A stretch of DNA of 64,000 nt from Scortum barcoo (taxonomy: Eukaryota > Chordata > Actinopteri > Centrarchiformes > Terapontidae), in NCBI GenBank assembly GCA_023238725.1, contig CM041531.1, positions 18,374,643 through 18,438,642 of the forward strand, given 5' to 3'. Below, one piece after another: positions 1-10,267 of this stretch. The notes under the pieces are model-generated. The model made no database searches, had not been told where the DNA came from, and worked only from the letters and a program-made list of their open reading frames with translations. Within the stretch, counting starts at the first letter, position 1; every line of letters starts with the position of its first letter. Both the position numbers and the translations under genes were made by a program.

Positions 1-1274
1 TGTTTCTTTACTGCCCAAGGGGGATATTCACAATTACATCATTATCAAATAAGCACGCGAATGTATGATTAGTGTTTTAAACTTTTTCTTTGCGCGCGTT
101 CAAATTTCTCCGAGTGATAGACATTGCGGCTTTTATTTTGAAAGTAGCACTGGGATGTGTCGTCTTAATTACGTCACTTTGCTCTGCCAGCCACTAATAC
201 TGGGACTTCCGGTATGCATCTCATGCCTTCATAATAAAAGTAGACATATCGTTTTTTAAAATATCGTAACTTTTTTTTTAAACGCAATTTTAGTATAGCA
301 ATTAAACGATAAGGGATACTAAGTCACTCACATAGTACTTATTACTATCGGGAAAAAAATAATGAAAACTCCATCACATGTATTTTTTTGTAACTGAAAG
401 TCTATATATTGCTCTTATATTTATATTTATACGTTCAATCAGTCGATAAAAGTGCATGACAGTGTACAACCCATCTCAGACCTGTACTTTATTCTCAATC
501 CATCCTGTAATCTGTAGTAAGAAAACAAGTGATATTTAGCAAAAGAAAGTGACTCTAGTTGGCTGATGGCGCTTCTAGCGGTCAAACATGAGCACAGCTC
601 GACCCGGGGGCTCTACGTCACATTTTACTCTCTGCCGCCCTGAACTACAACAACAACAACAACAACAACCACCGCTGCAAGTTTCATCACAGTCTGAAGA
701 TCAGAGGTCTGTCAGCTGATCCAAGATCGGATCGTTGAACTAAAGGGTGGAATAAACTTTTGGTCTAAATGCTGCGATCGCCGGCTGGCGAGACTTTTTT
801 TTCTTCCGGTGTTTGTACATACCATAGGAAAACATCTTAACAAACATTCATATACTTTTGCAGGGAAAAGATAAGTCAAACCCGATAATGATATGGATCC
901 ATGATCATTTTGTTTTCACCTTCATATTACGCTTGCAGCTCGTCATAGCACTTCCTGTAAATAGTTTTCTCAAATACTTGAATAACATACATACACTGAA
1001 GGTTAAACACAGCTCCTTATACTCATATTTATAACAGCAGATAACTTTCCAGCAACAGAAAGTCTCTTAAATATGCTTCTTGGTGTGATTAAGACACGTT
1101 GTCATTGTGTTCAGCTTTAACAGTTGACTATACATAGATGTCTTTGTAAAACAGAGGGCGAACCTGCACCAGGTGGATGTGTCCTTTAAATTCATCATCA
1201 TCTTTCAATACTTTATAAAGGTTTGAAGCTTTAACTGGTGGCTTTACTCTGTATGTCTCATTAGAAGTGTCATC
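1..1274. other. Sequence upstream of the NAT array, possible 5' non-coding exon
   Basis: No coding exon is visible. A (CAA)n run lies at 647-669, next to a moderately GC-rich patch (about 540-800) that could be the promoter or 5' non-coding exon of the first NAT copy, because vertebrate NAT genes usually have a non-coding first exon and one coding exon. The first 25 bases resemble part of a transposon-like stretch near 9614, so the window may open inside a repeat. This 5' segment is not present upstream of the second and third NAT copies. Confidence 0.35.
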
Positions 1275-1307
1275 AATTCATGTCATGTCCTGCATTTTAC
1301 AGGCAAG

Positions 1308-2184
1308 ATGAATTTGGAGGAGTACTTCAGAAGAATTGGTTTCCACGGCTCATACGATAAACTGGATCTTACAACTCTAAGTTAATCCACAAGCAGCATG
1401 TCATGTCAGTTCCCTTTGAAAACCTCAGCATTCACTGTGGTGAGAAGATCATCATGGACCTTGAGGCCATTTTCAATAAGATAGTGAGGAACGGCCGCGG
1501 GGGTTGGTGCCTCGAGAACAACTTCCTGTTTGGCTGGGTGCTGAGACAAATGGGCTACGACACTACAACACTGAGCTCCAGAGTTTTCAACAGTTTCCTT
1601 AATGACTTTAGCCCCCCTCGAATCTCACCTCATCAACAAGGTGGTCATTGATGGAAAGGCTTATATAACAGATGTAAGCTTTGGGGTGTCTTTCCAAGTG
1701 TGGGAGCCTCTGGAGCTCGTGTCTGGAAAGGACCAGCCTCAGGCAGCAGGTGTGTTTCGTCTCATAGACAAGGGGGACATGTGGGTTCTGGAAAAGACCA
1801 GCAGAAAGTCAAAGGTTCTCAATCCAGACTTTGCCCAGTCAAGTCTGGTGAACAGGGAGAGAAATGAAGCCGGTCTACTGCTTCACGCTGGTGCCTCGTG
1901 AGGCTGATCATTTCTTTCGAGACAAGAGCCACACACTCCAGACAGATCCGACCTCACTGTTCACCAATAAGTCCATCTGCTCTTTGCAAACACCAACAGG
2001 ATTCAGAGCCCTGATTGGTTGGACCTACTGCGAGGTCACCTACAAATCTGAGGAGGATGTTGATGTCTTAGACATGAGAGATGTAACAGATGATGAAATA
2101 GAGCAAATTCTGAGGGAACAGTTCAATTTAAAGCTGCAGAACAAACTGAAGCCTGTGAGCAACAAATCATGGTACACACTCTAA
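1308..2184 (+). pseudogene. Arylamine N-acetyltransferase, copy 1, frameshifted
   Basis: This single-exon copy aligns with the intact copy at 4658-5521. The start is preceded by the same polypyrimidine/AG acceptor-like sequence. The catalytic-cysteine motif RGGWCLENN is still readable. Compared with the other copies it has lost one base near 1378, gained one near 1612 and gained one near 1865, so no frame reads through. The C-terminal part is open from about 1864 to the conserved stop at 2184. It keeps the segment FFRDKSHTLQ, a longer and probably ancestral form of a site that is altered in both other copies. Three separate indels argue for a real pseudogene rather than one assembly error. 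Confidence 0.8.
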
Positions 2185-2306
2185 AATCCTGCACACACTC
2201 TGTTTTGAAATGGACTTGGGATGATGTCACAACCTGGAGTGATATCATGACTGACCTAATAGAGTAGCTTGTTGAGTTATTATCTGTTAAAAAAATTAAC
2301 AGTGAT

Positions 2307-2450
2307 TTGTTAATCATTAGCCGTGGCTCAGCAAGTCCTGTCTACATGTTGAGTGTCCTTGGAAAAGACACTGAGCCCCGCTTTGCTCCTGACCAACACC
2401 TTCTGATGGGAGCTCACTGCCCCTGGAGTTAGAGTGTTTGTGTGTTTGAA
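2307..2450 (+). repeat. Fragment of a dispersed fish repeat (SINE- or MITE-like), copy in spacer 1
   Basis: The stretch contains the common fish repeat wording 'gtccttggaaaagacactga' followed by a 'ctcctg' and 'ctcactgcccctgg' segment ending in a TG-rich tail. I recognise this as a dispersed repeat by resemblance only and cannot assign a family. The same fragment recurs at the equivalent place in spacer 2. It is absent after NAT copy 3, where homology has already ended. Confidence 0.4.
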
Positions 2451-4073
2451 CAAGAAGAAAATCTCAAAGTGATAAAAGCTCAAGACAAATGCAGCAATTT
2501 AGTATTCATTTACTCAAAGAGTTATGAGAGGAGGAAAGCAGTTTTGATCCATAGGAGGGTGATGAAAAGATAAAAGTGCGTAGAAAAAACAGCACAGCTC
2601 ATGATCCAAGTCAGTGCTAACAATGTTAATACTTTACAATATTGAGTTATCCAAACAAAGTCATTTTAATATACCTCAATGAGAAATTCACATTAATCTT
2701 CCAGTAAAACAAAAAAGATCTTGGTCCTGTTAGAGGGAGGGAGCGGTAGAGAGAACCCACTACTTGTTTTATTCTTCCTTAAGCCACCAAAGGTGAGAGG
2801 TTTATGGTCAGTGTTGGGCCCTCTGTCCTCTGTCATTTAAAAACTGATTAATGTGCTGTAGCAGCAAGGTTAGTGTGTGGCTGATTGAGTCCAAAGGACA
2901 TGTCAGTGGGCTGAGGCGGGGTGTTTGGATCTATGCCTCTCGTATTTGTGTGTGGTAGAGTATCTTAAGTCAGTAGGAGGAGCAGATATTCCTTTCTGGA
3001 GGAATTACTATTAACCAGAAAAAAGCTTTATTCAATCAGTAATTCACTACACAAAAACAATGTTGTTTGGCATTATTATATATACTTTTATAACTTGCTC
3101 ATTCCAGTGTAATCTGCTTAGCTTCAAGTCATATGTCATAAAGTTATCTGACGATGCAGACTGTGGTGCATGAATTTCTCTGGCGTAGTCTGATCTGTAT
3201 TTGTATACTTACTCGTGTATCATTTGCATGCTTCTTATTTGAGTCAACAAATTAGAGTTTAGTTTTTATGATTTTATTGTTATAATTTCCTCCATGTAAG
3301 ATGATCAAAAGGGGTTTGAATCTTGTGCCACAGTATTTTGAAATATGACAATAGAGATGGCTGTCTTGGTGATGGATTGTAATGACAACTGTACTGTGAC
3401 TTTGAGTGTTTATTTATTTATTCATTTTTTCTTCTTTTTCTCTTTTAAAATTGTATTATCTATTTTTTCATTGAATATTAACTGTCAACACAGGACTTAA
3501 CATGTGTATCATGTTTGTAATACTCATTCTATAACTTCCATGATTGCCGCAAAAAAAACACAATTAAAAAAAGATAAAAATGTATTGCCCCTCTTTGTTT
3601 TAGTCAAAGGTCCAACACAGTTTTCAAGGTGGTATTATTCCATCACAGAAGTACTGTGATACTGCAACCAACAATCACTTTAATGATCAATAAAGATGGC
3701 AAGTTAATTCTTTAAAAGTCAATTGATTGCACAGTGTGTAAAAGTTAGTATAAAAAAGACCCATCATTATGGCCTGGAGCTCATGTTAAGAAATTAAGAT
3801 TTCTATTTTTTTCTGACCAAGTCAGAAACCAAAAAATGTTGAGTTTACAGTCAGAAAATTTGGGGAACCTTGCAAATATTCACGCTAGAGGTGTGTGTAC
3901 TTTTTTCATCTTTGCTTTAAGAATTAGATAAACAATTAGTCCATTATCAAAATTGTTGTCAGTCAATATTCTATCAGTCATCTAATTCATTGTTTCATCT
4001 CTAGAATACTGGTTGGTTTCTGGGAACCTTAGGTGCCCTAAGACCAAGATTTTGCCCCAGGCACCTTGATAAA

Positions 4074-4331
4074 ATGAATCTGGCTGTGCCAACAAACTCC
4101 ACAACTTTGTCAGTAGAAAACCCACTAATTGTGATTTTTTGTCCTGCGCTTACCTCAGGGGCAAAAACACTGACAAATGTCCATAGAGGTAAGTACACTT
4201 TAACTCTGTTAATGTCAGAAACTCTCTCAACATGCATGTTATGGTTAGTTTATTATTTGTCTGGTTTGATCTTTGTACTCTGTCCCACAGTGACTCCTGT
4301 TTTATTTCCTGAGTTGAAAATAAAGAGCTGA
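4074..4331 (+). CDS. Candidate two-exon small ORF in NAT spacer 1, 51 aa, function unknown
   Basis: An ATG-led frame (4074-4188) ends at a strong donor (gaggtaagta). A 102-base candidate intron ends in 'tgtcccacag', and the frame continues at 4291 to a stop at 4329-4331, giving 51 aa ending LFPELKIKS. An AATAAA overlaps the end at 4319-4324. Read unspliced, the frame is also open for 85 aa, with a hydrophobic stretch encoded by the candidate intron. I recognise no family. It could equally be the 3' end of a dead gene or repeat. The spacer 2 copy is nearly identical only because the duplication is young, so that is not evidence of selection. Confidence 0.25.
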   Translation: MNLAVPTNSTTLSVENPLIVIFCPALTSGAKTLTNVHRGKYTLTLLMSETLSTCMLWLVYYLSGLIFVLCPTVTPVLFPELKIKS

Positions 4332-4657
4332 GTTGCATTTTCTGTGTGCGTAAGCTCTTACTCAATACTGCGTCTTTAGAGAACGCCACTTTTCTTGCTT
4401 TCACACGAGAGGTAAGATTAAAGAGTTTTGTGAGTCTCAAACTTTACTTGTAGAATTAGAAAATTTCTGACATCTGATCATGAAAACTTTTGAATGATTT
4501 AAAAGAAGCATAAAACTGCACTTGACTGCAATTGGTTGACATGCACAGAAACACCAGATCTGGCCATGTCACACTTAGGGTGACTTTGCAAAATTTAGTG
4601 TAGCTATAACAGCTAGACTGGATGATTCAATGTCATGCCCTGCATTTTACAGGCAAG

Positions 4658-5521
4658 ATGAATTTGGAGGAGTACTTCAGAAGAATTGGTTTCCATGGCT
4701 CATACGATAAACTGGATCTTACAACTCTGAAGTTAATCCACAAGCAGCATGTCATGTCAGTTCCCTTTGAAAACCTCAGCATTCACTGTGGTGAGAAGAT
4801 CATCATGGACCTTGAGGCCATTTTCAATAAGATAGCGAGGAACGGCCGCGGGGGTTGGTGCCTCGAGAACAACTTCCTGTTTGGCTGGGTGCTGAGACAA
4901 ATGGGCTACGACTCTACGATGTTGGGCTCCAGAGTTTTCAACAGTGGCATCAATGACTTTAGTACCCACCTCATCAACAAGGTGGTCATTGATGGAAAGG
5001 CTTATATAACAGATGTAAGCTTTGGGACGTCTTTCCAAGTGTGGGAGCCTCTGGAGCTCGTGTCTGGAAAGGACCAGCCTCAGGCAGCAGGTGTGTTTCG
5101 TCTCATAGACAAGGGGGACATGTGGGTTTTGGAAAAGACCAGCAGAAAGTCAAAGGTTCTCAATCCAGACTTTGCCCAGTCAAGTCTGGTGAACAGGGAG
5201 GGAACAAAGCAGATCTACTGCTTCACGCTGGTGCCTCGTGAGGCTGATAATTTTTTTGAGACAAACCACATACTCCAGACAGATCCGACCTCACTGTTCA
5301 CCAATAAGTCCATCTGCTCTTTGCAAACACCAACAGGATTCAGAGCCCTGATTGGTTGGACCTACTGCGAGGTCACCTACAAACCTGAGGAGGATGTTGA
5401 TGTCTTAGACATGAGAGATGTAACAGATGATGAAATAGAGCAAATTCTGAGGGAACAGTTCAATTTAAAGCTGCAGAACAAACTGAAGCCTGTGAGCAAC
5501 AAATCATGGTACACACTCTAA
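4658..5521 (+). CDS. Arylamine N-acetyltransferase, copy 2, intact
   Basis: This single coding exon encodes 287 aa, close to the usual ~290 aa of vertebrate NATs, which transfer acetyl from acetyl-CoA to arylamine, hydrazine or arylhydroxylamine substrates in the cytosol. The cysteine-protease-like triad is visible: Cys68 in RGGWCLENN, His104 in THLINKVV and Asp119 in AYITDVSFG. His and Asp sit three residues earlier than in the other copies because the segment before His reads DFSTHL rather than DFGTPESHL. I start at 4658 because 'ttttacag' at 4645-4652 looks like a splice acceptor, so the in-frame ATG at 4622 would be intronic. Near residue 210 it reads NFFETNH where copy 1 reads HFFRDKSH: the site has lost three bases net, so the frame survives. 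It is the only copy with an uninterrupted full frame. Orthology to a named mammalian NAT gene cannot be assigned. Confidence 0.9.
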   Translation: MNLEEYFRRIGFHGSYDKLDLTTLKLIHKQHVMSVPFENLSIHCGEKIIMDLEAIFNKIARNGRGGWCLENNFLFGWVLRQMGYDSTMLGSRVFNSGINDFSTHLINKVVIDGKAYITDVSFGTSFQVWEPLELVSGKDQPQAAGVFRLIDKGDMWVLEKTSRKSKVLNPDFAQSSLVNREGTKQIYCFTLVPREADNFFETNHILQTDPTSLFTNKSICSLQTPTGFRALIGWTYCEVTYKPEEDVDVLDMRDVTDDEIEQILREQFNLKLQNKLKPVSNKSWYTL

Positions 5522-5644
5522 AATCCTGCACACACTCTGTTTTGAAATGGACTTGGGATGATGTCACAACCTGGAGTGATATCATGACTGACCTAATAGA
5601 GTAGCTTGTTGAGTTATTATCTGTTAAAAAAATTAACAGTGATT

Positions 5645-5785
5645 TGTTAATCATTAGCCGTGGCTCAGCAAGTCCTGTCTACATGTTGAGTGTCCTTGGA
5701 AAAGACACTGAGCCCCGCTTTGCTCCTGACCAACACCTTTGCTGGGAGCTCACTGCCCCTGGAGTTAGAGTGTTTGTGTGTTTGA
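5645..5785 (+). repeat. Fragment of a dispersed fish repeat, copy in spacer 2
   Basis: This is the duplicate of the repeat fragment in spacer 1, with a small indel difference (ctttgctggg against cttctgatggg). It was copied along with the unit rather than inserted independently. Confidence 0.4.
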
Positions 5786-7407
5786 ACAAGAAGAAAATCT
5801 CAAAGTGCTAAAAGCTCAAGACAAATGCAGCAATTTAGTATTCATTTACTCAAAGAGTTATGAGAGGAGGAAAGCAGTTTTGATCCATAGGAGGGTGATG
5901 AAAAGATAAAAGTGCGTAGAAAAAACAGCACAGCTCATGATCCAAGTCAGTGCTAACAATGTTAATACTTTACAATATTGAGTTATCCAAACAAAGTCAT
6001 TTTAATATACCTCAATGAGAAATTCACATTAATCTTCCAGTAAAACAAAAAAGATCTTGGTCCTGTTAGAGGGAGGGAGCGGTAGAGAGAACCCACTACT
6101 TGTTTTATTCTTCCTTAAGCCACCAAAGGTGAGAGGTTTATGGTCAGTGTTGGGCCCTCTGTCCTCTGTCATTTAAAAACTGATTAATGTGCTGTAGCAG
6201 CAAGGTTAGTGTGTGGCTGATTGAGTCCAAAGGACATGTCAGTGGGCTGAGGCGGGGTGTTTGGATCTATGCCTCTCGTATTTGTGTGTGGTAGAGTATC
6301 TTAAGTCAGTAGGAGGAGCAGATATTCCTTTCTGGAGGAATTACTATTAACCAGAAAAAAGCTTTATTCAATCAGTAATTCACTACACAAAAACAATGTT
6401 GTTTGGCATTATTATATATACTTTTATAACTTGCTCATTCCAGTGTAATCTGCTTAGCTTCAAGTCATATGTCATAAAGTTATCTGACGATGCAGACTGT
6501 GGTGCATGAATTTCTCTGGCGTAGTCTGATCTGTATTTGTATACTTACTCGTGTATCATTTGCATGCTTCTTATTTGAGTCAACAAATTAGAGTTTAGTT
6601 TTTATGATTTTATTGTTATAATTTCCTCCATGTAAGATGATCAAAAGGGGTTTGAATCTTGTGCCACAGTATTTTGAAATATGACAATAGAGATGGCTGT
6701 CTTGGTGATGGATTGTAATGACAACTGTACTGTGACTTTGAGTGTTTATTTATTTATTCATTTTTTCTTCTTTTTCTCTTTTAAAATTGTATTATCTATT
6801 TTTTCATTGAATATTAACTGTCAACACAGGACTTAACATGTGTATCATGTTTGTAATACTCATTCTATAACTTCCATGATTGCCGCAAAAAAAACACAAT
6901 TAAAAAAAGATAAAAATGTATTGCCCCTCTTTGTTTTAGTCAAAGGTCCAACACAGTTTTCAAGGTGGTATTATTCCATCACAGAAGTACTGTGATACTG
7001 CAACCAACAATCACTTTAATGATCAATAAAGATGGCAAGTTAACTCTTTAAAAGTCAATTGATTGCACAGTGTGTAAAAGTTAGTATAAAAAAGACCCAT
7101 CATTATGGCCTGGAGCTCATGTTAAGAAATTAAGATTTCTATTTTTTTCTGACCAAGTCAGAAACCAAAAAATGTTGAGTTTACAGTCAGAAAATTTGGG
7201 GAACCTTGCAAATATTCACGCTAGAGGTGTGTGTACTTTTTTCATCTTTGCTTTAAGAATTAGATAAACAATTAGTCCATTATCAAAATTGTTGTCAGTC
7301 AATATTCTATCAGTCATCTAATTCATTGTTTCATCTCTAGAATACTGGTTGGTTTCTGGGAACCTTAGGTGCCCTAGACCATATTTTGCCCCAGGCACCT
7401 TGATAAA

Positions 7408-7665
7408 ATGAATCTGGCTGTGCCAACAAACTCCACAACTTTGTCAGTAGAAAACCCACTAATTGTGATTTTTTGTCCTGCGCTTACCTCAGGGGCAAAA
7501 ACACTGACAAATGTCCATAGAGGTAAGTACACTTTAACTCTGTTAATGTCAGAAACTCTCTCAACATACATGTTATGGTTAGTTTATTATTTGTCTGGTT
7601 TGATCTTTGTACTCTGTCCCACAGTGACTCCTGTTTTATTTCCTGAGTTGAAAATAAAGAGCTGA
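7408..7665 (+). CDS. Candidate two-exon small ORF in NAT spacer 2, 51 aa, function unknown
   Basis: This is the duplicate of the frame at 4074-4331. Exon 1 is 7408-7522, the candidate intron is 7523-7624 with the same GTAAGT donor and 'tgtcccacag' acceptor, and the second part runs from 7625 to the stop at 7665 with an overlapping AATAAA. The predicted 51-aa peptide is the same. The only change I see (g to a in 'catgcatg') is inside the candidate intron. No family is recognised and it may not be translated. Confidence 0.25.
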   Translation: MNLAVPTNSTTLSVENPLIVIFCPALTSGAKTLTNVHRGKYTLTLLMSETLSTYMLWLVYYLSGLIFVLCPTVTPVLFPELKIKS

Positions 7666-7991
7666 GTTGCATTTTCTGTGTGCGTAAGCTCTTACTCAAT
7701 ACTGCGTCTTTAGAGAACGCCACTTTTCTTGCTTTCACACGAGAGGTAAGATTAAAGAGTTTTGTGAGTCTCAAACTTTACTTGTAGAATTAGAAAATTT
7801 CTGACATCTGATCATGAAAACTTTTGAATGATTTAAAAGAAGCATAAAACTGCACTTGACTGCAATTGGTTGACATGCACAGAAACACCAGATCTGGCCA
7901 TGTCACACTTAGGGTGACTTTGCAAAATTTAGTGTAGCTATAACAGCTAGACTGGATGATTCAATGTCATGCCCTGCATTTTACAGGCAAG

Positions 7992-8865
7992 ATGAATTTG
8001 GAGGAGTACTTCAGAAGAATTGGTTTCCATGGCTCATACGATAAACTGGATCTTACAACTCTGAAGTTAATCCACAAGCAGCATGTCATGTCAGTTCCCT
8101 TTGAAAACCTCAGCATTCACTGTGGTGAGAAGATCATCATGGACCTTGAGGCCATTTTCAATAAGATAGTGAGGAACGGCCGCGGGGGTTGGTGCCTCGA
8201 GAACAACTTCCTGTTTGGCTGGGTGCTGAGACAAATGGGCTACGACTCTACGATGTTGGGCTCCAGAGTTTTCAACAGTGGCGTCAATGACTTTGGTACC
8301 CCCGAATCTCACCTCATCAACAAGGTGGTCATTGATGGAAAGGCTTATATAACAGATGTAAGCTTTGGGGTGTCTTTTCAAGTGTGGGAGCCTCTGGAGC
8401 TCGTGTCTGGAAAGGACCAGCCTCAGGCAGCAGGTGTGTTTCGTCTCATAGACAAGGGGGACATGTGGGTTTTGGAAAAGACCAGCAGAAAGTCAAAGGT
8501 TCTCAATCCAGACTTTGCCCAGTCAAGTCTGGTGAACAGGGAGGGAACAAAGCAGATCTACTGCTTCACCCTGGTGCCTCGTGAGGCTGATAATTTTTTT
8601 CGAGACAAACCACATACTCCAGACAGATCCGACCTCACTGTTCACCAATAAGTCCATCTGCTCTTTGCAAACACCAACAGGATTCAGAGCCCTGATTGGT
8701 TGGACCTACTGCGAGGTCACCTACAAATCTGAGGAGGGTGTTGATGTCTTAGACATGAGAGATGTAACAGATGATGAAATAGAGCAAATTCTGAGGGAAC
8801 AGTTCAATTTAAAGCTGCAGAACAAACTGAAGCCTGTGAGCAACAAATCATGGTACACACTCTAA
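7992..8865 (+). pseudogene. Arylamine N-acetyltransferase, copy 3, single frameshift near the 3' end
   Basis: The frame is open from the ATG at 7992 for 219 aa to a stop at 8649-8651. It keeps Cys68 (RGGWCLENN), His107 (ESHLINKVV) and Asp122 (AYITDVSFG) at the standard NAT spacing. After EADNFFRDK, at a run of seven T followed by C (8594-8601), the frame departs from the family. The remaining C-terminal region (about 80 codons) continues in another frame to the conserved stop at 8865. Relative to copy 1 there is a net 2-base loss here, and copy 2 has one further base missing that restores the frame. Loss of the C-terminal domain would probably inactivate the enzyme. Because it is a single indel next to a homopolymer, a sequencing error is a realistic alternative. 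An AATAAA at 9118-9123 could serve as its polyadenylation signal. Confidence 0.7.
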
Positions 8866-8961
8866 AATCCTGCACACACTCTGTTTTGAAATGGACTTGG
8901 GATGATGTCACAACCTGGAGTGATATCATGACTGACCTGATAGAGTAGCTTGTTGAGTTAT

Positions 8962-9399
8962 CAGTTCTGCAATGAAACATTATAGCCAATTGAGACCAAC
9001 GAACCAATGAATGACTGAAAAAATCTGTTTGTTTGTCAGAGAACTTAAATGAATCCTTGCCTTATCATAGTCCACCATTTTCCAAATGTCATGCATTCAT
9101 GTGATTTAACTACAAGAAATAAAATGATATGCAAAAAGTTCAGACTGTCCTACTGTAATCAATATATTCATATCAATAATTCATCCAGATGTCCAACAAA
9201 CTGAACTGTAATGCTCAGTGTAAAGCATATTTTAAACTACATTAATTAATAAACATAATTGAACTTACTTGTATCTGCGCTGGTTTTAAAGTTCTATTAT
9301 GCAGTTATTACCTTTGATCATCTCAAATGTTTACAGTTGTTATTAAGTATCTTTTACATATTTATTATCTAAGTTAAACAGGATGTTATTGTTTGTAGT
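8962..9399. other. Intergenic sequence after the NAT array
   Basis: AT-rich unique sequence starting exactly where homology to the duplicated unit stops. Apart from the AATAAA at 9118 I see no gene, motif or repeat that I can name. Confidence 0.5.
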
Positions 9400-9987
9400 C
9401 AGTGTTGGGAAGTTGTGAACTTTATGTAATTACACTAGTAGTTTAACTACATTTAGCTGTAGCTTTCTGGTAGTTCAACTACATCCATATTTGCATAGTG
9501 ATACGAGTAATTATATCACTTTTTGGACATTTTTGTGGAGTTCACTACTGAAGCTACAAACAATTTTGGGCCATAAAAGGAAAAGAATGCCCTTTTATTA
9601 GTATTTTGCCATTGTTTCTTTACTGCCCAGGTGGGATGGTTTTGTTTAGGACAGCTTGAGGTCTCTGGGGTTTTCCAGGAAACCTGACTGTCACCTGTGA
9701 GAAATATTTGCCCATAGTTGTTAATTATTTGAATCTGCATGCATATTTTAGAAATGATCTGGCTAACTATTAACTAACAAAGTAATCCTGCTTGATGCAA
9801 CACCTCCTCGTTTCTTAACAGCAGGTGTCAGACAGATGGACTTTGTTTACAAAACCAAACCTGACATTCCTGTCCTTTTCCATGAATAGTGAGGTGATCA
9901 TCTTTGTCACACAGAAGTGTGAACTACTTTTAGTAGCTTTAGAGAGCCAAAGTAGATTCACTCCCAGTGTAGCTTTACTTCAGTGTT
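9400..9987. mobile_element. Probable hAT-like non-autonomous DNA transposon remnant
   Basis: It begins 'cagtgttgggaag' and continues with alternating 'gtagtttaactacatt' and 'agctgtagctttc' wording that I know from fish hAT-type elements. The right part (about 9895-9987) has related wording on the other strand (actacttttagtagcttt, ctcccagtgtagc). The terminal inverted repeats are too degraded to define by eye and I see no target-site duplication. No transposase frame is present. The 24 bases at 9614 resemble the first bases of the window. Confidence 0.35.
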
Positions 9988-10042
9988 AAGTCATTGGTAG
10001 CTTGCAAACCCTTTCAAAGCAGCCTCTCTATCACTGATTATA

Positions 10043-10064
10043 AAAATAAATAAATAAATAAATA
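10043..10064. repeat. (TAAA)n microsatellite
   Basis: About five TAAA units in the intergenic region upstream of cnep1r1. Confidence 0.9.
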
Positions 10065-10144
10065 ATTTAAAAAAAGTTTGGCTGTAAACTGGACCCCTTA
10101 CTAACAGGTCCCCTCCTTGATCGGCCTGGGGTACAGGGAGGACT

Positions 10145-10267
10145 TTGCACCGCCCACTTTTTGGCTTACACCCAATCACGCTTATCACTGAGCACAGAGC
10201 CGACGCTGATTGGTCGCTGCAGCCTGTCCTTCAGCAGAGGGGAGAGGCTGCAGGACGAGGCTCAGAT
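10145..10267 (+). promoter_or_regulatory. Probable cnep1r1 promoter and 5' UTR with two CCAAT boxes
   Basis: The 120 bases before the cnep1r1 start contain CCAAT at 10172-10176 and its complement ATTGG at 10209-10213. This 37-base pairing is typical of NF-Y promoters. A GC-box-like 'ccgccc' lies just upstream. No TATA box is evident. The transcription start is not determinable. Confidence 0.5.

Larger units (their letters stand above)
1275..8961 (+). repeat. Recent tandem segmental duplication, about 3.34-kb unit, two full copies plus a partial third
   Basis: Position 2184 corresponds to 5521, and 4622 corresponds to 7956, so the unit is about 3,334-3,337 bp. Unit A is about 1275-4621, unit B 4622-7955 and partial unit C 7956-8961. 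By eye the spacers (2185-4657 and 5522-7991) differ at only a few sites, for example near 2402, 2472, 3708, 4038 and 4232. Homology on the left starts just inside the presumed intron, about 35 bases before the NAT start codon. On the right, copy 3 diverges at 8961, about 95 bases after the stop position. The coding copies differ more than the spacers, mainly through indels and clustered substitutions in copy 1. Confidence 0.9.

Noticed and set aside
4622..4657. In-frame upstream ATG giving NAT copy 2 twelve extra residues (also at 7956 for copy 3)
   Set aside because: The segment contains 'ttttacag', a splice acceptor just before the ATG at 4658. NAT proteins normally begin at the MNLEEYF-type start.
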